Shown here: in pieces, positions 37,101 to 45,339 of the stretch
Layout of the letters: every line of letters starts with the position of its first letter
How positions within the stretch are numbered: position 1 is the stretch's first letter
NCBI RefSeq assembly: GCF_021369635.1
Contig: NZ_JAJNBZ010000021.1
Coordinates: forward strand, 41,201 to 105,200
Direction of reading: 5' to 3'
Length of the DNA: 64,000 nt
Origin: Paenibacillus profundus
GTDB lineage: Bacteria; Bacillota; Bacilli; Paenibacillales; Paenibacillaceae
Translations under genes and position numbers: made by a program
The notes under the pieces: generated by a model
The model's database searches: none
What the model saw: only the letters and a program-made list of their open reading frames with translations
What the model was told of the DNA's origin: nothing

Positions 37101-37655
37101 TTTGCCGGCAGAATCGATACGAGCCGCATCGGCATACTTGGCCATTCCTTCGGCGGGGCGACAGCGGCGCAAGCGATTATGCAGGACCCAAGGCTCAAGG
37201 CAGGGCTGAATATGGACGGCGCCTTCTACGGTCATCCGATCCCGGCTGCTGGCTTGAACCGCCCGTTCTTGTACATGTATGACGGGAAGGCGTTCTCGCG
37301 AGACAATTTAGAGACTCTCATTAAGGAGTATGAGAAGCTCGGAATAAGCAGAGAAGAAGCTGTGAAGGAATTAACTATAATTTTCGGGCGTCATGATCAC
37401 GTCGTCGCCAACGGACACTATTCGCTCAAGTTCAAATCCGCGAACCATATGAGCTTCACTGATTTTACGCTGGCCGTGACAGCGGATGATTCGGCCGCAG
37501 CCCTTGCGGCTCGCCGCACGCATGCGATCATTCATGACTTTGCGCTCGACTTCTTCGACCACTATATAAAGGGCAAACCGTCGTCCTTGTTCCCCGGCGG
37601 AGGAGCGGGCAAATACCCGGAAGTGGAGCTGGCGCGGGGCAAGGTTCGATGTTAG
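34185..37655 (+). CDS. S9 prolyl-oligopeptidase-type peptidase fused to a PAF-acetylhydrolase-like domain
   Basis: A 1156-residue protein without signal peptide, starting at ATG behind AAGGAGTGGTAGTGG. Residues about 60-480 are a DPP IV-type beta-propeller (WSPDSKKLLTQRLD, LSERDGWAHLYLFD). Residues about 510-765 are the S9 catalytic domain with an apparent triad: Ser630 in GVSGGGYGS, Asp706 in HGDMDDNVHP and His738 in VGHSID. Residues about 790-1150 form a second alpha/beta hydrolase like PAF acetylhydrolase (VLIYSHGFGALANS, GHSFGG with Ser988, NMDGAFYG, NHMSFTDF). Each family is normally separate. No stop or frame break lies between them, so this is a true fusion, with two potentially active sites in one chain. 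Confidence 0.88.
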   Translation: MNKVMPREQYERAEQLLYTHWMKHVFNGRVVPQWVGGTNRFWYRRDVRLGTEKGTEFIVVNPANGTSKPVFDHERLASSLSAVLYKRVTPYHLPIDELEFHEDENVIRFEAAGERWECDLCSYRCAKMKPLLKPAMHELLSPDGQWAAYTEKYNLYIRHMETGEVRQLTHDGEAYYDYASEPEVSNKIARGNVQLPPAALWSPDSKKLLTQRLDQRLIRELHLVQNVPANEQDQRPVLHTQRYASPGDEHVAQADIVICDIDRQESIKVDAPRMTMGNNTLFSQLAPQAAWSLNGKQAYYMDMARDHRSAKLLVADAETGAARTAVEERSDTFLFIDLYHFGNLDIHIRVKPNFQLLQDDTVLWLSERDGWAHLYLFDSVTGQLVRQLTSGEWNVRRLVAVDECKGWIYFTAGGREAGRDPYYQHLYRIRLDGTCLNLLTPEDADHKIAFAPDLRYFIDTYSRVDQPPVSVLCEEDGGIVRELEQADIELLLEQGYQIPERFTVKARDGVTDLYGILVRPASFDPEQSYPLIDYFYGGPQLLNTPKSFIWDAALLGVDFSGGAQSLAQLGFVTIIMDGMGTPFRSKAFHDVSDGKLEEAAGLLDHAGAIRQLAERYPFIDQERVGIWGVSGGGYGSTRAMLQHSDVYKVAVSAAGNHNQLTYISMWGERFQGLVDPEHPERYATQDNAQLAGNLKGKLLLAHGDMDDNVHPAQTLRLVDALIHANKDFDLLVMPNVGHSIDRNPYFIRRKWDYFVQHLLGVEPPKEYQIKSGADDQTDLDFQEPAGPYKVGTVSYHWVDGTREETLTERPGDKRELMVQIWYPADEEMCGERQPYFPDPALYAGALNRSLQLPLHLVIQLGAILTNSVLDAPLANGKRKYPVLIYSHGFGALANSSTFLVEQLVSRGYIVLGINHTYNCSITVFPDGRIAKFKDMGSQGTKVMNKLAADVWARDVRFILDRLEGLARHDADRFAGRIDTSRIGILGHSFGGATAAQAIMQDPRLKAGLNMDGAFYGHPIPAAGLNRPFLYMYDGKAFSRDNLETLIKEYEKLGISREEAVKELTIIFGRHDHVVANGHYSLKFKSANHMSFTDFTLAVTADDSAAALAARRTHAIIHDFALDFFDHYIKGKPSSLFPGGGAGKYPEVELARGKVRC

Positions 37656-37660
37656 ATGTA

Positions 37661-37771
37661 ATCTCTTGACCTGATCAAGAGTGACTGAGGGAAGGACCTA
37701 TGACGTCCGGCAACCTTATCAGTAGAGTACACGGTGCTGATTTCTATGGAAGGTTTATTATTTTGAGAGAT
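37661..37771 (+). ncRNA. SAM-I (S-box) riboswitch-like aptamer, apparently without its gene
   Basis: The core matches S-box signatures in order: ATCAAGAG, GAGGGA, a GGACC...GTCC stem with TATGA between, CCGGCAACC, and later GGTGCTGATTTC. The family consensus has GGCC/GGCC-type pairing where this one has GGAC/GTCC, so pairing is kept. An outer stem ATCTCTT with GAGAGAT (37765-37771) is possible. It starts six bases after the S9-fusion stop. No methionine or cysteine gene follows; repeat A copy 3 begins within about 17 bases of the 3' end. It may be a stranded or decayed element. Confidence 0.7.
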
Positions 37772-37787
37772 AAATCGCATAAACGAG

Positions 37788-38026
37788 AATATATTGTCGG
37801 GCTTCCGTGTAAAGGCTCTTATGTCCATTCTCCCATACAGTCAGGAAGGATAGATAACATCGAGGATTAAGCCCATGCCGCCTCGTATACCATGGAATGA
37901 AGCGGCCGAGTATAATGGCAGTTAACCAGAGTGGCCATTGAGAATTCCACTTTCTGATGGAAGGGGAGAATGGAGCAAAGGGGCGGATGATGCGACTGAC
38001 CGTCAGTCTAAACGCGCCATTGCACG
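37788..38026 (+). repeat. Dispersed intergenic repeat A, copy 3
   Basis: Starts near ATATTGTCGGGCTTCC, lacks the outer left arm, and keeps the inner left arm CCATTCTCCC with CAGTCAGGAAGGAT and the right arm TCTGATGGAAGGGGAGAATGG, then GCAAAGGGGCGGATG and ACCGTCAGTCT. The inner pair CCATTCTCCC/GGGAGAATGG is perfect. With the S-box aptamer and a palindrome at 38097 it accounts for most of the 620-base gap between 37655 and 38276. Confidence 0.85.
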
Positions 38027-38096
38027 AACGAGAAATCTCGAACAGGAGTACAGTAGGAAGACACATACGGTCGTTGGCATGACTGATGTTTCCTTT

Positions 38097-38123
38097 ACCC
38101 GAACGAATGATATTCGTTCGGGT
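38097..38123. promoter_or_regulatory. Perfect 12-base inverted repeat, terminator stem or operator
   Basis: ACCCGAACGAAT and ATTCGTTCGGGT separated by GAT. No T tract follows on the plus strand, so it is more likely an operator or a rho-type structure than a simple terminator. It lies 153 bases before the HAD gene. Confidence 0.5.
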
Positions 38124-38275
38124 ATTCGCGTTGGTTGTCCTCGTTTTTACAATACTTTTACAACGGATTAAACTGATGAAAACATATTCCTTCTATGATT
38201 GTGGTATCCGGTTGTTTCTTTAATGTTTATTTGATTTGTTGTTTGTTTTCATGACAGTTATAAGGGGGAATCGCT

Positions 38276-38866
38276 GTGGAACGCATCGCAATCGATATGG
38301 ATGAAGTGATGGCCGATACGGCGGCAACACATGTGGAGTGGTATAACAGGGACTATCACGATCATCTGAATATAGCGGAACTGCAAGGTGCGACATTGGT
38401 GCAGGCCCGGCCCGGGCGAAAACAAGAAATTGAGAGCTATTACGGCCGCGAGGATTTTTTTCGTCAATTGAAGGTGATGGAGCATAGCCAAGAGGTGATT
38501 CGTGAGCTCAGTGAACATTACGAGATTTATATTACCACGGCGGCGATGGAGGTTCCGGCTTCTTTTCGGGCCAAATACGACTGGTTGAGAGAGAACTTCG
38601 GCTTTCTGTCCGACATGAACTTCGTCTTCTGCGGAGACAAGAGCATCGTTCGCGCCGATTATATGATTGATGACAACGTGAAGCAGCTCCGGCGCTTCCA
38701 GGGGCAAGGCATCCTCTTTACGGCTCCGCACAATGTTCGGGAGACAGGGGTTGTGCGGGTGAACAACTGGCCGGAAGCAAGAGCATGGTTCATGGACAAG
38801 GCACGGTTGGACGGCAAGGCAAATATTGAGAGTGATGGTGGCATGCGATGCAGCATGAACGCATGA
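38276..38866 (+). CDS. HAD-family 5'(3')-deoxyribonucleotidase-like protein
   Basis: A 196-residue protein starting at GTG behind AAGGGGG. HAD motif I is DMDEVMADT (Asp7 nucleophile, Asp9), motif II is ITTAAMEVP near residue 90, and the motif IV region is YMIDDNVKQL near 127. The family (NT5C type) removes phosphate from nucleoside monophosphates in the cytosol. Its last 19 bases overlap the start of the LamG-phosphoesterase gene, so the two are coupled. It opens a stretch rich in phosphoester-cleaving enzymes. Confidence 0.85.
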   Translation: MERIAIDMDEVMADTAATHVEWYNRDYHDHLNIAELQGATLVQARPGRKQEIESYYGREDFFRQLKVMEHSQEVIRELSEHYEIYITTAAMEVPASFRAKYDWLRENFGFLSDMNFVFCGDKSIVRADYMIDDNVKQLRRFQGQGILFTAPHNVRETGVVRVNNWPEARAWFMDKARLDGKANIESDGGMRCSMNA

Positions 38867-40587
38867 TGCAGATCCCGCAGCGTCAACGGCCCGTTCGAGC
38901 TCTGGCACATTGGAGATTTGCCGCCGATCGGGTCAAGTCGGGCTCCATACAAGCAGGGTCACTGGTCATAGAGGATGTGAGCGGCAGCGGCAATCTGATT
39001 GAATCGGTCGTAGTGCATCACGAATCCAAGGGGCAGACCTGCCTGCCGCTATCGTGGACGAACAGCGCTCACGGGGAAGAAGGGCTTGTCTTTTATAATG
39101 ACCGTATCCGGTCGGCAAGAGGCTGTTATTTCCAAACGGTGAAGGACGCGCCCATCAACCGAGAGCGATTTGAGCAGGGCTATACGATAGAGGCCATCGT
39201 TCGGCTTCCTCAGCCGTTCCATGAAGACAGGCACAGCTGGATGGGGGTGATGACGAGACAGGGGCGGGGAGCGGATATTGGCCGCAAGGGAGAAAATGAG
39301 CTGCTCGCGACATTGTCCGTATCGAACTGCAAGGAGTATCAATGGGTGTGCCATCCGATGAATCGGGATACTTCAGTGACGAATTGGTCGCGTTATCTGA
39401 AGGCGGATGAGTGGCATCATGTCGTCATCATCAATGATACGGAACAGACTCTTCTGTATGTGAACGGAATATGCGACTACAACAGTCCGGCGCGAGATAT
39501 TGCGGGCATTGCCGAAGTAGAGGGCAGAGGCTGGAATATCGGAGCATCCGAATGGGGCGGACGTCTGGACAAGCTCTTCTCCGGAGCGATTCGGGAGATA
39601 CGCATCGCAGGTGAGCCTCTAGTCAGGGCGGACTGGCTCATCGATTCCAAGCCGCAGCAGGTGCTGCAAGGCACCAATGAGCGCATCGTTCTGCTGAATG
39701 GAGAGGACAATTACAATTTTGCATTTATCCCGGATCCGCAGAAGCTGGTCTATCTCAATCCTGAGATGTTCACAGCACAAGTCGAATGGACGGCGCAGCA
39801 TCATGGCAAAGCGCGTATTGCGATGACTGCTGTCCTAGGCGACATCGTCGACCATAGCGAAGCATTGGACGAGTGGGAGCGTTCTTCGAAGGCGATTGAC
39901 ATCATGGATCAATGCCGTATCCCATATATGATGACGGCGGGAAATCACGATTATGACGCTGACGATACGTACTTGCGTTACTACGGCCCAGAACGGTTCG
40001 CACATAAGGATTACTACAAAGGCTGCTCGCCGTCCCGTTACAGCTCGTATGGCGTCATCGAGGCAGGAAGCTACTTCTATGTGTGGCTGATGGTGGACAT
40101 GAAACATCTTTTGCATGATATGAGCTGGTGCAAGGGAGTGCTCGGCCAGCATCGGCATCTGCCGACCATTCTTGTGTCGCATGACATCCTCTATGCGGAG
40201 CGTGACGGAGAGCGGCGAATTCCCCATGACTCCGAGAACGGCACAATCATTTGGGAGGAGCTGGTCGCTCCCAATAATCAGGTGTTCATGACGGTGAATG
40301 GGCATTATGACGGAGCGGTTCATCGGATAAGGCGCAACGAGTGCGGTAAAGAAGTCATTCAACTGCTGATCAATTACCAGGACAGTTACCGCGGCGGCAA
40401 CGGCTGGATGAGACTGGCCGAATTCGACGAGCGGGCGAACCGGATCTCGTTCCGGACCTTCTCGCCATGGGTGGAGCGCCTAGCCGAATGCGCGGCGCCC
40501 GCCTATCCGGACTTTCGATTTTTGACTGGGCCGTATGATTGCTTTCAGCTTCCGTTTCAATTTCAAGAGCGCTTTAATCTCGAATAG
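38848..40587 (+). CDS. LamG-domain metallophosphoesterase
   Basis: A 579-residue protein without signal peptide. Residues about 15-250 form a concanavalin/LamG-like beta domain (EGYTIEAIVRLPQPF-like strand, DEWHHVVIINDTEQTLLYVNG). Residues about 290-560 are a calcineurin-like phosphoesterase: FIPDPQ (with Gln where many have His), LGDIVDH, AGNHDYD, VSHDI and NGHYDGAVH. It probably cleaves a phosphoester or phosphodiester, with the LamG part binding a glycan-like or polymer substrate. Absence of an export signal is odd for a LamG protein. It is coupled to the HAD gene and followed 35 bases later by a DeoR-type regulator. Confidence 0.85.
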   Translation: MQHERMMQIPQRQRPVRALAHWRFAADRVKSGSIQAGSLVIEDVSGSGNLIESVVVHHESKGQTCLPLSWTNSAHGEEGLVFYNDRIRSARGCYFQTVKDAPINRERFEQGYTIEAIVRLPQPFHEDRHSWMGVMTRQGRGADIGRKGENELLATLSVSNCKEYQWVCHPMNRDTSVTNWSRYLKADEWHHVVIINDTEQTLLYVNGICDYNSPARDIAGIAEVEGRGWNIGASEWGGRLDKLFSGAIREIRIAGEPLVRADWLIDSKPQQVLQGTNERIVLLNGEDNYNFAFIPDPQKLVYLNPEMFTAQVEWTAQHHGKARIAMTAVLGDIVDHSEALDEWERSSKAIDIMDQCRIPYMMTAGNHDYDADDTYLRYYGPERFAHKDYYKGCSPSRYSSYGVIEAGSYFYVWLMVDMKHLLHDMSWCKGVLGQHRHLPTILVSHDILYAERDGERRIPHDSENGTIIWEELVAPNNQVFMTVNGHYDGAVHRIRRNECGKEVIQLLINYQDSYRGGNGWMRLAEFDERANRISFRTFSPWVERLAECAAPAYPDFRFLTGPYDCFQLPFQFQERFNLE

Positions 40588-40622
40588 GATGATTCCATGA
40601 TGGAAATGAGGAAGTGATATCG

Positions 40623-41435
40623 ATGTCTCTCTTAGCGGAAGAACGCAAGCGGCACATTATGGAGCAGCTAGATGCGGGCGGCAAGGTGCGCGTCATCTCG
40701 TTGGCCGAGCAGCTGCATGTCTCCAATGAGACGATTCGCCGCGATCTCGCTGTTCTGGAGGAAGAGGGGAAGTTGCGGCGTGTATACGGCGGAGCTGTCA
40801 AGGTGCAGTATGATGAGGGCGAGCCACCGTATCAGCAGCGGCAAATCCTCAACCATGAAGCCAAGCAAGCGATCGGCTGGCGGGCGGCGGAGCTGATTCA
40901 GGACGGCAACACTGTATATATGGATACGGGGACGACGATACATGAATTGGCCCGGGCCCTGAAGGGGAAGAAACGGATAACGGTCATAACCAATTCCTTG
41001 ACGGTGGCCAGTCTGCTGCGGGAGTCATTATCCCAAGGCCTATTCAGCGGAAGGGTCATCATACTGGGGGGTGAGATCTCGCCCGAGCAGCAGTCTGTCA
41101 GCGGACATCTATGTCAGGAAATGCTGGGTAATTTCTATGTAGACAAGGCGTTCATCTCGGTAGGCGGGATGTCGATCATGACGGGAATTAGCGACTATGA
41201 CATGAATGACTCCGTCATCTCCAGAATGGTTACGTCGAACGCGAAGGAAGTAATTGTTCTTGCCGATCACAGCAAGATCGGCATACAGGCCTTCTGCCAT
41301 ATTGCACCGCTGGAAAAGATCGACGTTATCGTATGCGATCAAGCGCATCCGCCGTCATGGACGCAAGAGTTGGAAATCAAAGCGATTACTTGGATTGTTG
41401 CCAATTGCACGGTGGAGACGAGGAACCGGACTTGA
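40623..41435 (+). CDS. DeoR/GlpR-family transcriptional regulator
   Basis: A 270-residue regulator. The N-terminal helix-turn-helix reads VRVISLAEQLHVSNETIRRD with LRRVYGGAV. The DeoR sensor domain shows MDTGTTIHELARAL, AFISVGGM and VLADHSKIG. Family members usually respond to phosphorylated sugars and repress the neighbouring catabolic operon. A GTG at 40614 is in frame, but GAGGAAG before the ATG at 40623 is better placed. It sits between the two phosphoesterase groups and probably controls the operon beginning at 41777. Confidence 0.92.
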   Translation: MSLLAEERKRHIMEQLDAGGKVRVISLAEQLHVSNETIRRDLAVLEEEGKLRRVYGGAVKVQYDEGEPPYQQRQILNHEAKQAIGWRAAELIQDGNTVYMDTGTTIHELARALKGKKRITVITNSLTVASLLRESLSQGLFSGRVIILGGEISPEQQSVSGHLCQEMLGNFYVDKAFISVGGMSIMTGISDYDMNDSVISRMVTSNAKEVIVLADHSKIGIQAFCHIAPLEKIDVIVCDQAHPPSWTQELEIKAITWIVANCTVETRNRT

Positions 41436-41453
41436 ATCCGGTTCTTTTTTTTG
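41423..41453 (+). terminator. Terminator overlapping the 3' end of the DeoR gene
   Basis: GAACCGGA pairs with TCCGGTTC around CTTGAA, followed by eight T. The stop codon lies inside the hairpin. Confidence 0.88.
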
Positions 41454-41559
41454 TTCTCAGGTAGAAAATGCCACAACAAACCACATTCTTGTTGATACAG
41501 GACCGCCAATCAGCTCCTTACAACCTGTCATGGAGATTCAAAATACGTCCAATCGGGCT

Positions 41560-41776
41560 TAAAAAAACGTTAATATCCCGTTCATATCACGAAAACATTC
41601 ATTAATTATAGTATACATATCACAACAACAGAAAAGAAACAAAAGGAACGTACAGCAAACGTTACGGGAAGAGCAGCATCAAAGCTAATCAACAGCAAAC
41701 GTTGCAATCAAAAGCACATTAAAGCTAATCAGCAGTCCGCATTCATCAGCGGCGGCTAATCATAACCGAGGTGAGC
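41560..41776 (+). promoter_or_regulatory. Leader and probable control region of the phosphoester/ABC operon
   Basis: The 341-base gap after the DeoR gene is A+T rich here. It holds a -10-like TATAGTATAC near 41607 and an imperfect 40-base tandem repeat at 41653-41732: CAGCAAACGTT and AAAGCTAATCA each recur at a spacing of 40. Repeats at this place could be operator sites for the DeoR-type regulator. No ORF is supported. Confidence 0.5.
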
Positions 41777-42517
41777 ATGTTGTTGAACAGAGAGGAACGC
41801 CCGCTTGTCACCGCTCATACTGGCTGTGGCGAAGCGCCCGCCAATACGTGGGCGTCATTCATGGAAGTGGTGGCCATGAGGGCGGATATCGCTGAACTGG
41901 ATATCCGCATCACTTGCAAGGAGGAGCCCGTTCTCCTTCATGATCATTCGCTCCTGCTTGAGCTATATGACGCCCGGCAGCTGAATCGCATGCCGGCCAG
42001 AGCAAGACTCGGACCGCCGCACCGCGAGCATGGGCTGGTATTGCTCGCAGATGTCATTGAAGAGGCGAAGCGGCGCGGAATGAAGCTGAACCTGGATATC
42101 AAGAATGCGGAGAGCGTCAATCCGACACTCCAGATCGTCAAGGCGCTCCATGCTGAAGGGCTCGTGTATGTCACAGGCTGCACGGAAGGAATTCAGGTCG
42201 ATACGGAGGGGATGTCGCTGCTGTTGAATGCCCCGGAATCGACGGATGAGGATGCAGGGACAGACGAGGCATTCATTCAGCGCATATGCGAGGAAGCCAA
42301 GAAGCAAGGCTACCGCGGCATCAATCTTCATTATTCGATGTGCAGTCCGGCATTCGTCGAATGCGCTCATTCCCTTGATCTGATGGTATCGGTATATACG
42401 GTAGATGAGGCTGTGATGATGCGCAGCTTGATGGATATGAGAGTAGACAGCATCACGACTATGATGCCGGAACAACTGATGCGGTTACGGAAGGTGGACG
42501 AACAGCATGAGGCATAA
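41777..42517 (+). CDS. Glycerophosphodiester phosphodiesterase-like protein
   Basis: About 246 residues. GDPD motifs are TAHTGCGEAPANT (the usual HRG is HTG here), AELDIRIT and LLHDHSL, then KLNLDIKNAE and SVYTVDEAVM. The catalytic histidines and the Glu-Asp metal ligands are present, but Arg of HRG is replaced by Thr, so substrate use may differ. GDPDs split glycerophosphodiesters to glycerol-3-phosphate and an alcohol. An upstream GTG (41771) is in frame; GAGGTGA supports the ATG at 41777. No signal peptide. First gene of the ABC operon, suggesting the imported compound is a phosphodiester. Confidence 0.8.
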   Translation: MLLNREERPLVTAHTGCGEAPANTWASFMEVVAMRADIAELDIRITCKEEPVLLHDHSLLLELYDARQLNRMPARARLGPPHREHGLVLLADVIEEAKRRGMKLNLDIKNAESVNPTLQIVKALHAEGLVYVTGCTEGIQVDTEGMSLLLNAPESTDEDAGTDEAFIQRICEEAKKQGYRGINLHYSMCSPAFVECAHSLDLMVSVYTVDEAVMMRSLMDMRVDSITTMMPEQLMRLRKVDEQHEA

Positions 42518-42550
42518 ACAGATCATTTCCGTGAGGGAGGTGCAAGAGAC

Positions 42551-43522
42551 ATGGAACGGAACACATCCGTCATAAATGCGGCGGAGCTAAGCGGGCTCGG
42601 ACGCGCCAGCGAACGGTCGCGGTTATGGAGAAGGATGGGGCGCCATTATCAGCTGTATCTGCTGCTGCTTCCCTGTATCGTGTTCTTTATTATATTCTCT
42701 TACATCCCCATGGCAGGGCTTGTGCTTGCCTTTAAGGATTATCAGTTCAACAAGGGAATATTCGGCAGCCCGTGGATTGGGCTGACCTACTTTGAAATGT
42801 TCTTTCAGGATCCACAGAGCATCCAGCTTATTCGGAACACGCTTATCATCAGCGCTATGAAGGTATTTCTGGCCTTGCCTTTCCCGATTATATTGGCGTT
42901 GATGTTCAACGAGGTTAGGAACTCCAGACTGAGGAATCTGTTCCAAGGCATCGCTTATTTGCCCCACTTCTTCTCATGGGTCATCGTCGTCGGGATGCTC
43001 CAGCGCATTCTGGCGCCGGATACAGGGCTCGTCAACCAGGTAATCTCATGGCTGGGCGGTGATGGCAGCACCTTCTTCCTGATGGAAGAGAGCGCCTTCT
43101 ATCCGACCATGTTCTGGAGCTATATATGGAAGGATGTCGGGTGGAGCTCAATTATCTACTACGCGGCAATCGTGGGCATCAATCCTGCGCTATACGAAGC
43201 GGCGAAGATGGATGGCGCGAACAAGTGGCGCCAGATCTGGCACATTACATTGCCTGGAATCCGGCCGACGATTATCGTGCTGTTCATCTTGTCGTTGGGA
43301 AATATCTTATCCGCCGGGTTCGACCAGATCTATCTGCTTAAGACACCGGGGAATATGAATGTCTCGGAAATATTGGATACGTACATCATCTATATGGGAT
43401 TGGAGAGCGGCCAATTCGGCTTTGGTACGGCGATTGGCATGATGCAGGGCGTCATCGGCTTGATTCTCGTGCTGACCGTGAACCAGGTGGCTAAGAAATG
43501 GTTCCAATCATCGTTGTGGTAA
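42551..43522 (+). CDS. LplB-type ABC transporter permease
   Basis: A 323-residue membrane protein with about six segments and the EAA-type loop YEAAKMDGANKWRQIWHITL near residue 215. It resembles LplB/YtcP-group permeases for complex carbohydrates. ATG behind GGGAGG. The operon has two permeases and a binding protein but no ATPase gene, which is common in this family because a shared MsmX-type ATPase serves several importers. Confidence 0.93.
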   Translation: MERNTSVINAAELSGLGRASERSRLWRRMGRHYQLYLLLLPCIVFFIIFSYIPMAGLVLAFKDYQFNKGIFGSPWIGLTYFEMFFQDPQSIQLIRNTLIISAMKVFLALPFPIILALMFNEVRNSRLRNLFQGIAYLPHFFSWVIVVGMLQRILAPDTGLVNQVISWLGGDGSTFFLMEESAFYPTMFWSYIWKDVGWSSIIYYAAIVGINPALYEAAKMDGANKWRQIWHITLPGIRPTIIVLFILSLGNILSAGFDQIYLLKTPGNMNVSEILDTYIIYMGLESGQFGFGTAIGMMQGVIGLILVLTVNQVAKKWFQSSLW

Positions 43523-43593
43523 GCCGAGGGGATGGATGCAAGTCTCATTCCATTAGCTATTCATATATTCAACCCAGAGGAGAGGGAGTAGAA

Positions 43594-45318
43594 ATGACAT
43601 TGAATCGAACGCATCTTTGGTCCAAATTGACGGCACTGACGATTGTATTTTCCATCCTGCTGACGGCATGCGGCGGGTCCAGCGAACCGAATGCCGCGAA
43701 GGAGGCCGGCACGGAAAAGGAAGCAGCCGCAGGGAAGCCTTCTACGTGGATTGCCGATCGCAAGATTAAGGGTCTTATCTTCATGGGCAGCGATGTTACC
43801 GAAGGTATGAACCCGGACATTGCCAAGAAATTGAAAGAAATGACCGGGATCGAACTGGAATTGCAGGCGGTCGGACATGACGGGTCGAAGAAAGCGCTGG
43901 CGGCAGGACTGGCCGCAGGCGACTTGCCAGACTTCATCGGATACTATCTGAACCATAGCGGACGTCCGGAGATGGAGCTTGTGAACAAGGCGGCTCGCGA
44001 GGACATGTTCCATGATTTGGCGCCTTTCCTGAAGGACACGAACATATACAAGAAATACACAGAAGACGATTATTTGCCGCTTGATACAAAATACGGCGTG
44101 CTATTCCGGCCGGAATTCAATGGATCGGCCTATACGATTCATCTGAATATCCCGCGTGAGGGAGGATATGAGGTACGGAAGTACGTACCGGGTCCCTATA
44201 TCCGCAAGGATATTGCCGATTCGCTCGGCGTAGATCCACGTTCTATCACGACGTCGGAGCAGCTCTATGAATTGGCCAAGAAGATTAAGGACGGTAACTT
44301 CAAGGACAAGAACGGCAAAGATATCTATCCAATCGGGCCGACGGTATGGGGAGGCATTGACCGGGATGTCCTGTATAACGACTTGGTGTGGACAGGCTTC
44401 AACGGTGAAGGATTCAAGCGGGACGGGAATGGCGTCATTCTGCATGAAAGCCAGACGGAGTACGGTCTGAAGCGCGCTGAATTCGTGCAGAAGCTCATCC
44501 GTGAGAAGCTGATGCACCCCGAATATTATTCGATGGAAGAGAATCGGGCGAAAGAGGGCGTACTGAACGATTCCTTCGCTATAATCGGGGACGTGCATAA
44601 CTATGTCATCGAGAACAAGGACAACCGGTATATTCCGCTCGGACCGTTGAATTCGGTGGACGGCTCATACCAGATGAACTTGACGTATAAGGGCGGTTAC
44701 GGCGCATGGTCTATTCCGAAGACAACGAACAATCCGGAAGATATCGTGAAGCTGGCCGACTTCCTGGCGAGCCGTGAAGGCAAGCTGCTCTGGAAGTATG
44801 GGCTGGAAGGCCGCGACTATGACTTGGATGCGAAGGGCAATCCGGTGCCGAAGCAAGAAGTGCTCGATCTGTTGGATAAGGATCCAGTCAAGGCGAAGGA
44901 ACTCGGCTTCGCCGGTGTAGGCAACGATTGGGGCTGGTATCTTGGCGGCACGGACTTGAACGACCTGGCTGACTTCGGCGAAGCGAGCTACGGAGAAGCT
45001 GCCAAGCCGGATGTGAACAAAGGTCCGTTGGAAATCGCACAGTATTGGCGTTACGACGAGAAAAAGCAGCAAGCGAACATTAAGGACGGCTATGCCGCAC
45101 TGGCATTCATCGGCGAGTTCGGCAAAGGAACTCAGTTGAACATGGCGCTTGACAAGTACAAGGAAAGCTTAATCCGCGCGTACTATGCGAAGGACCTGAA
45201 CGAAGCGAAAGCAATTCTCGACAGCGCGGCGGCGCAGTTGAAGACGGCTGGACTTGATGATTATATCAAGCTGTTGAAAAAGAAGGATCAAGATCCGAAG
45301 ACGAAGCTTCTGTTCTAA
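43594..45318 (+). CDS. LplA-type solute-binding lipoprotein
   Basis: A 574-residue lipoprotein with lipobox LTAC and a low-complexity linker (residues 26-50). The body has features of large family 1 solute-binding proteins: MNPDIAKKLKEMTGIELE, SREGKLLWKYGLEGRDYDLD and GYGAWSIPKTTNNPED. It should catch the substrate outside the cell and deliver it to the two permeases. The frame is open from 43498, inside the permease gene, but GAGGAGAGGGAG and a proper signal peptide fix the ATG at 43594. Ligand unknown; neighbouring phosphoesterases suggest a phosphorylated glycoside or phosphodiester. Confidence 0.93.
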   Translation: MTLNRTHLWSKLTALTIVFSILLTACGGSSEPNAAKEAGTEKEAAAGKPSTWIADRKIKGLIFMGSDVTEGMNPDIAKKLKEMTGIELELQAVGHDGSKKALAAGLAAGDLPDFIGYYLNHSGRPEMELVNKAAREDMFHDLAPFLKDTNIYKKYTEDDYLPLDTKYGVLFRPEFNGSAYTIHLNIPREGGYEVRKYVPGPYIRKDIADSLGVDPRSITTSEQLYELAKKIKDGNFKDKNGKDIYPIGPTVWGGIDRDVLYNDLVWTGFNGEGFKRDGNGVILHESQTEYGLKRAEFVQKLIREKLMHPEYYSMEENRAKEGVLNDSFAIIGDVHNYVIENKDNRYIPLGPLNSVDGSYQMNLTYKGGYGAWSIPKTTNNPEDIVKLADFLASREGKLLWKYGLEGRDYDLDAKGNPVPKQEVLDLLDKDPVKAKELGFAGVGNDWGWYLGGTDLNDLADFGEASYGEAAKPDVNKGPLEIAQYWRYDEKKQQANIKDGYAALAFIGEFGKGTQLNMALDKYKESLIRAYYAKDLNEAKAILDSAAAQLKTAGLDDYIKLLKKKDQDPKTKLLF

Positions 45319-45339
45319 TTGGAAGGAAGCGGGCAAGAG

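Noticed and set aside
37938..38171. 77-codon plus-strand ORF after the S-box
   Set aside because: It spans the right arm of repeat A and the palindrome, has no convincing ribosome site, and the frame is not kept in other repeat copies.
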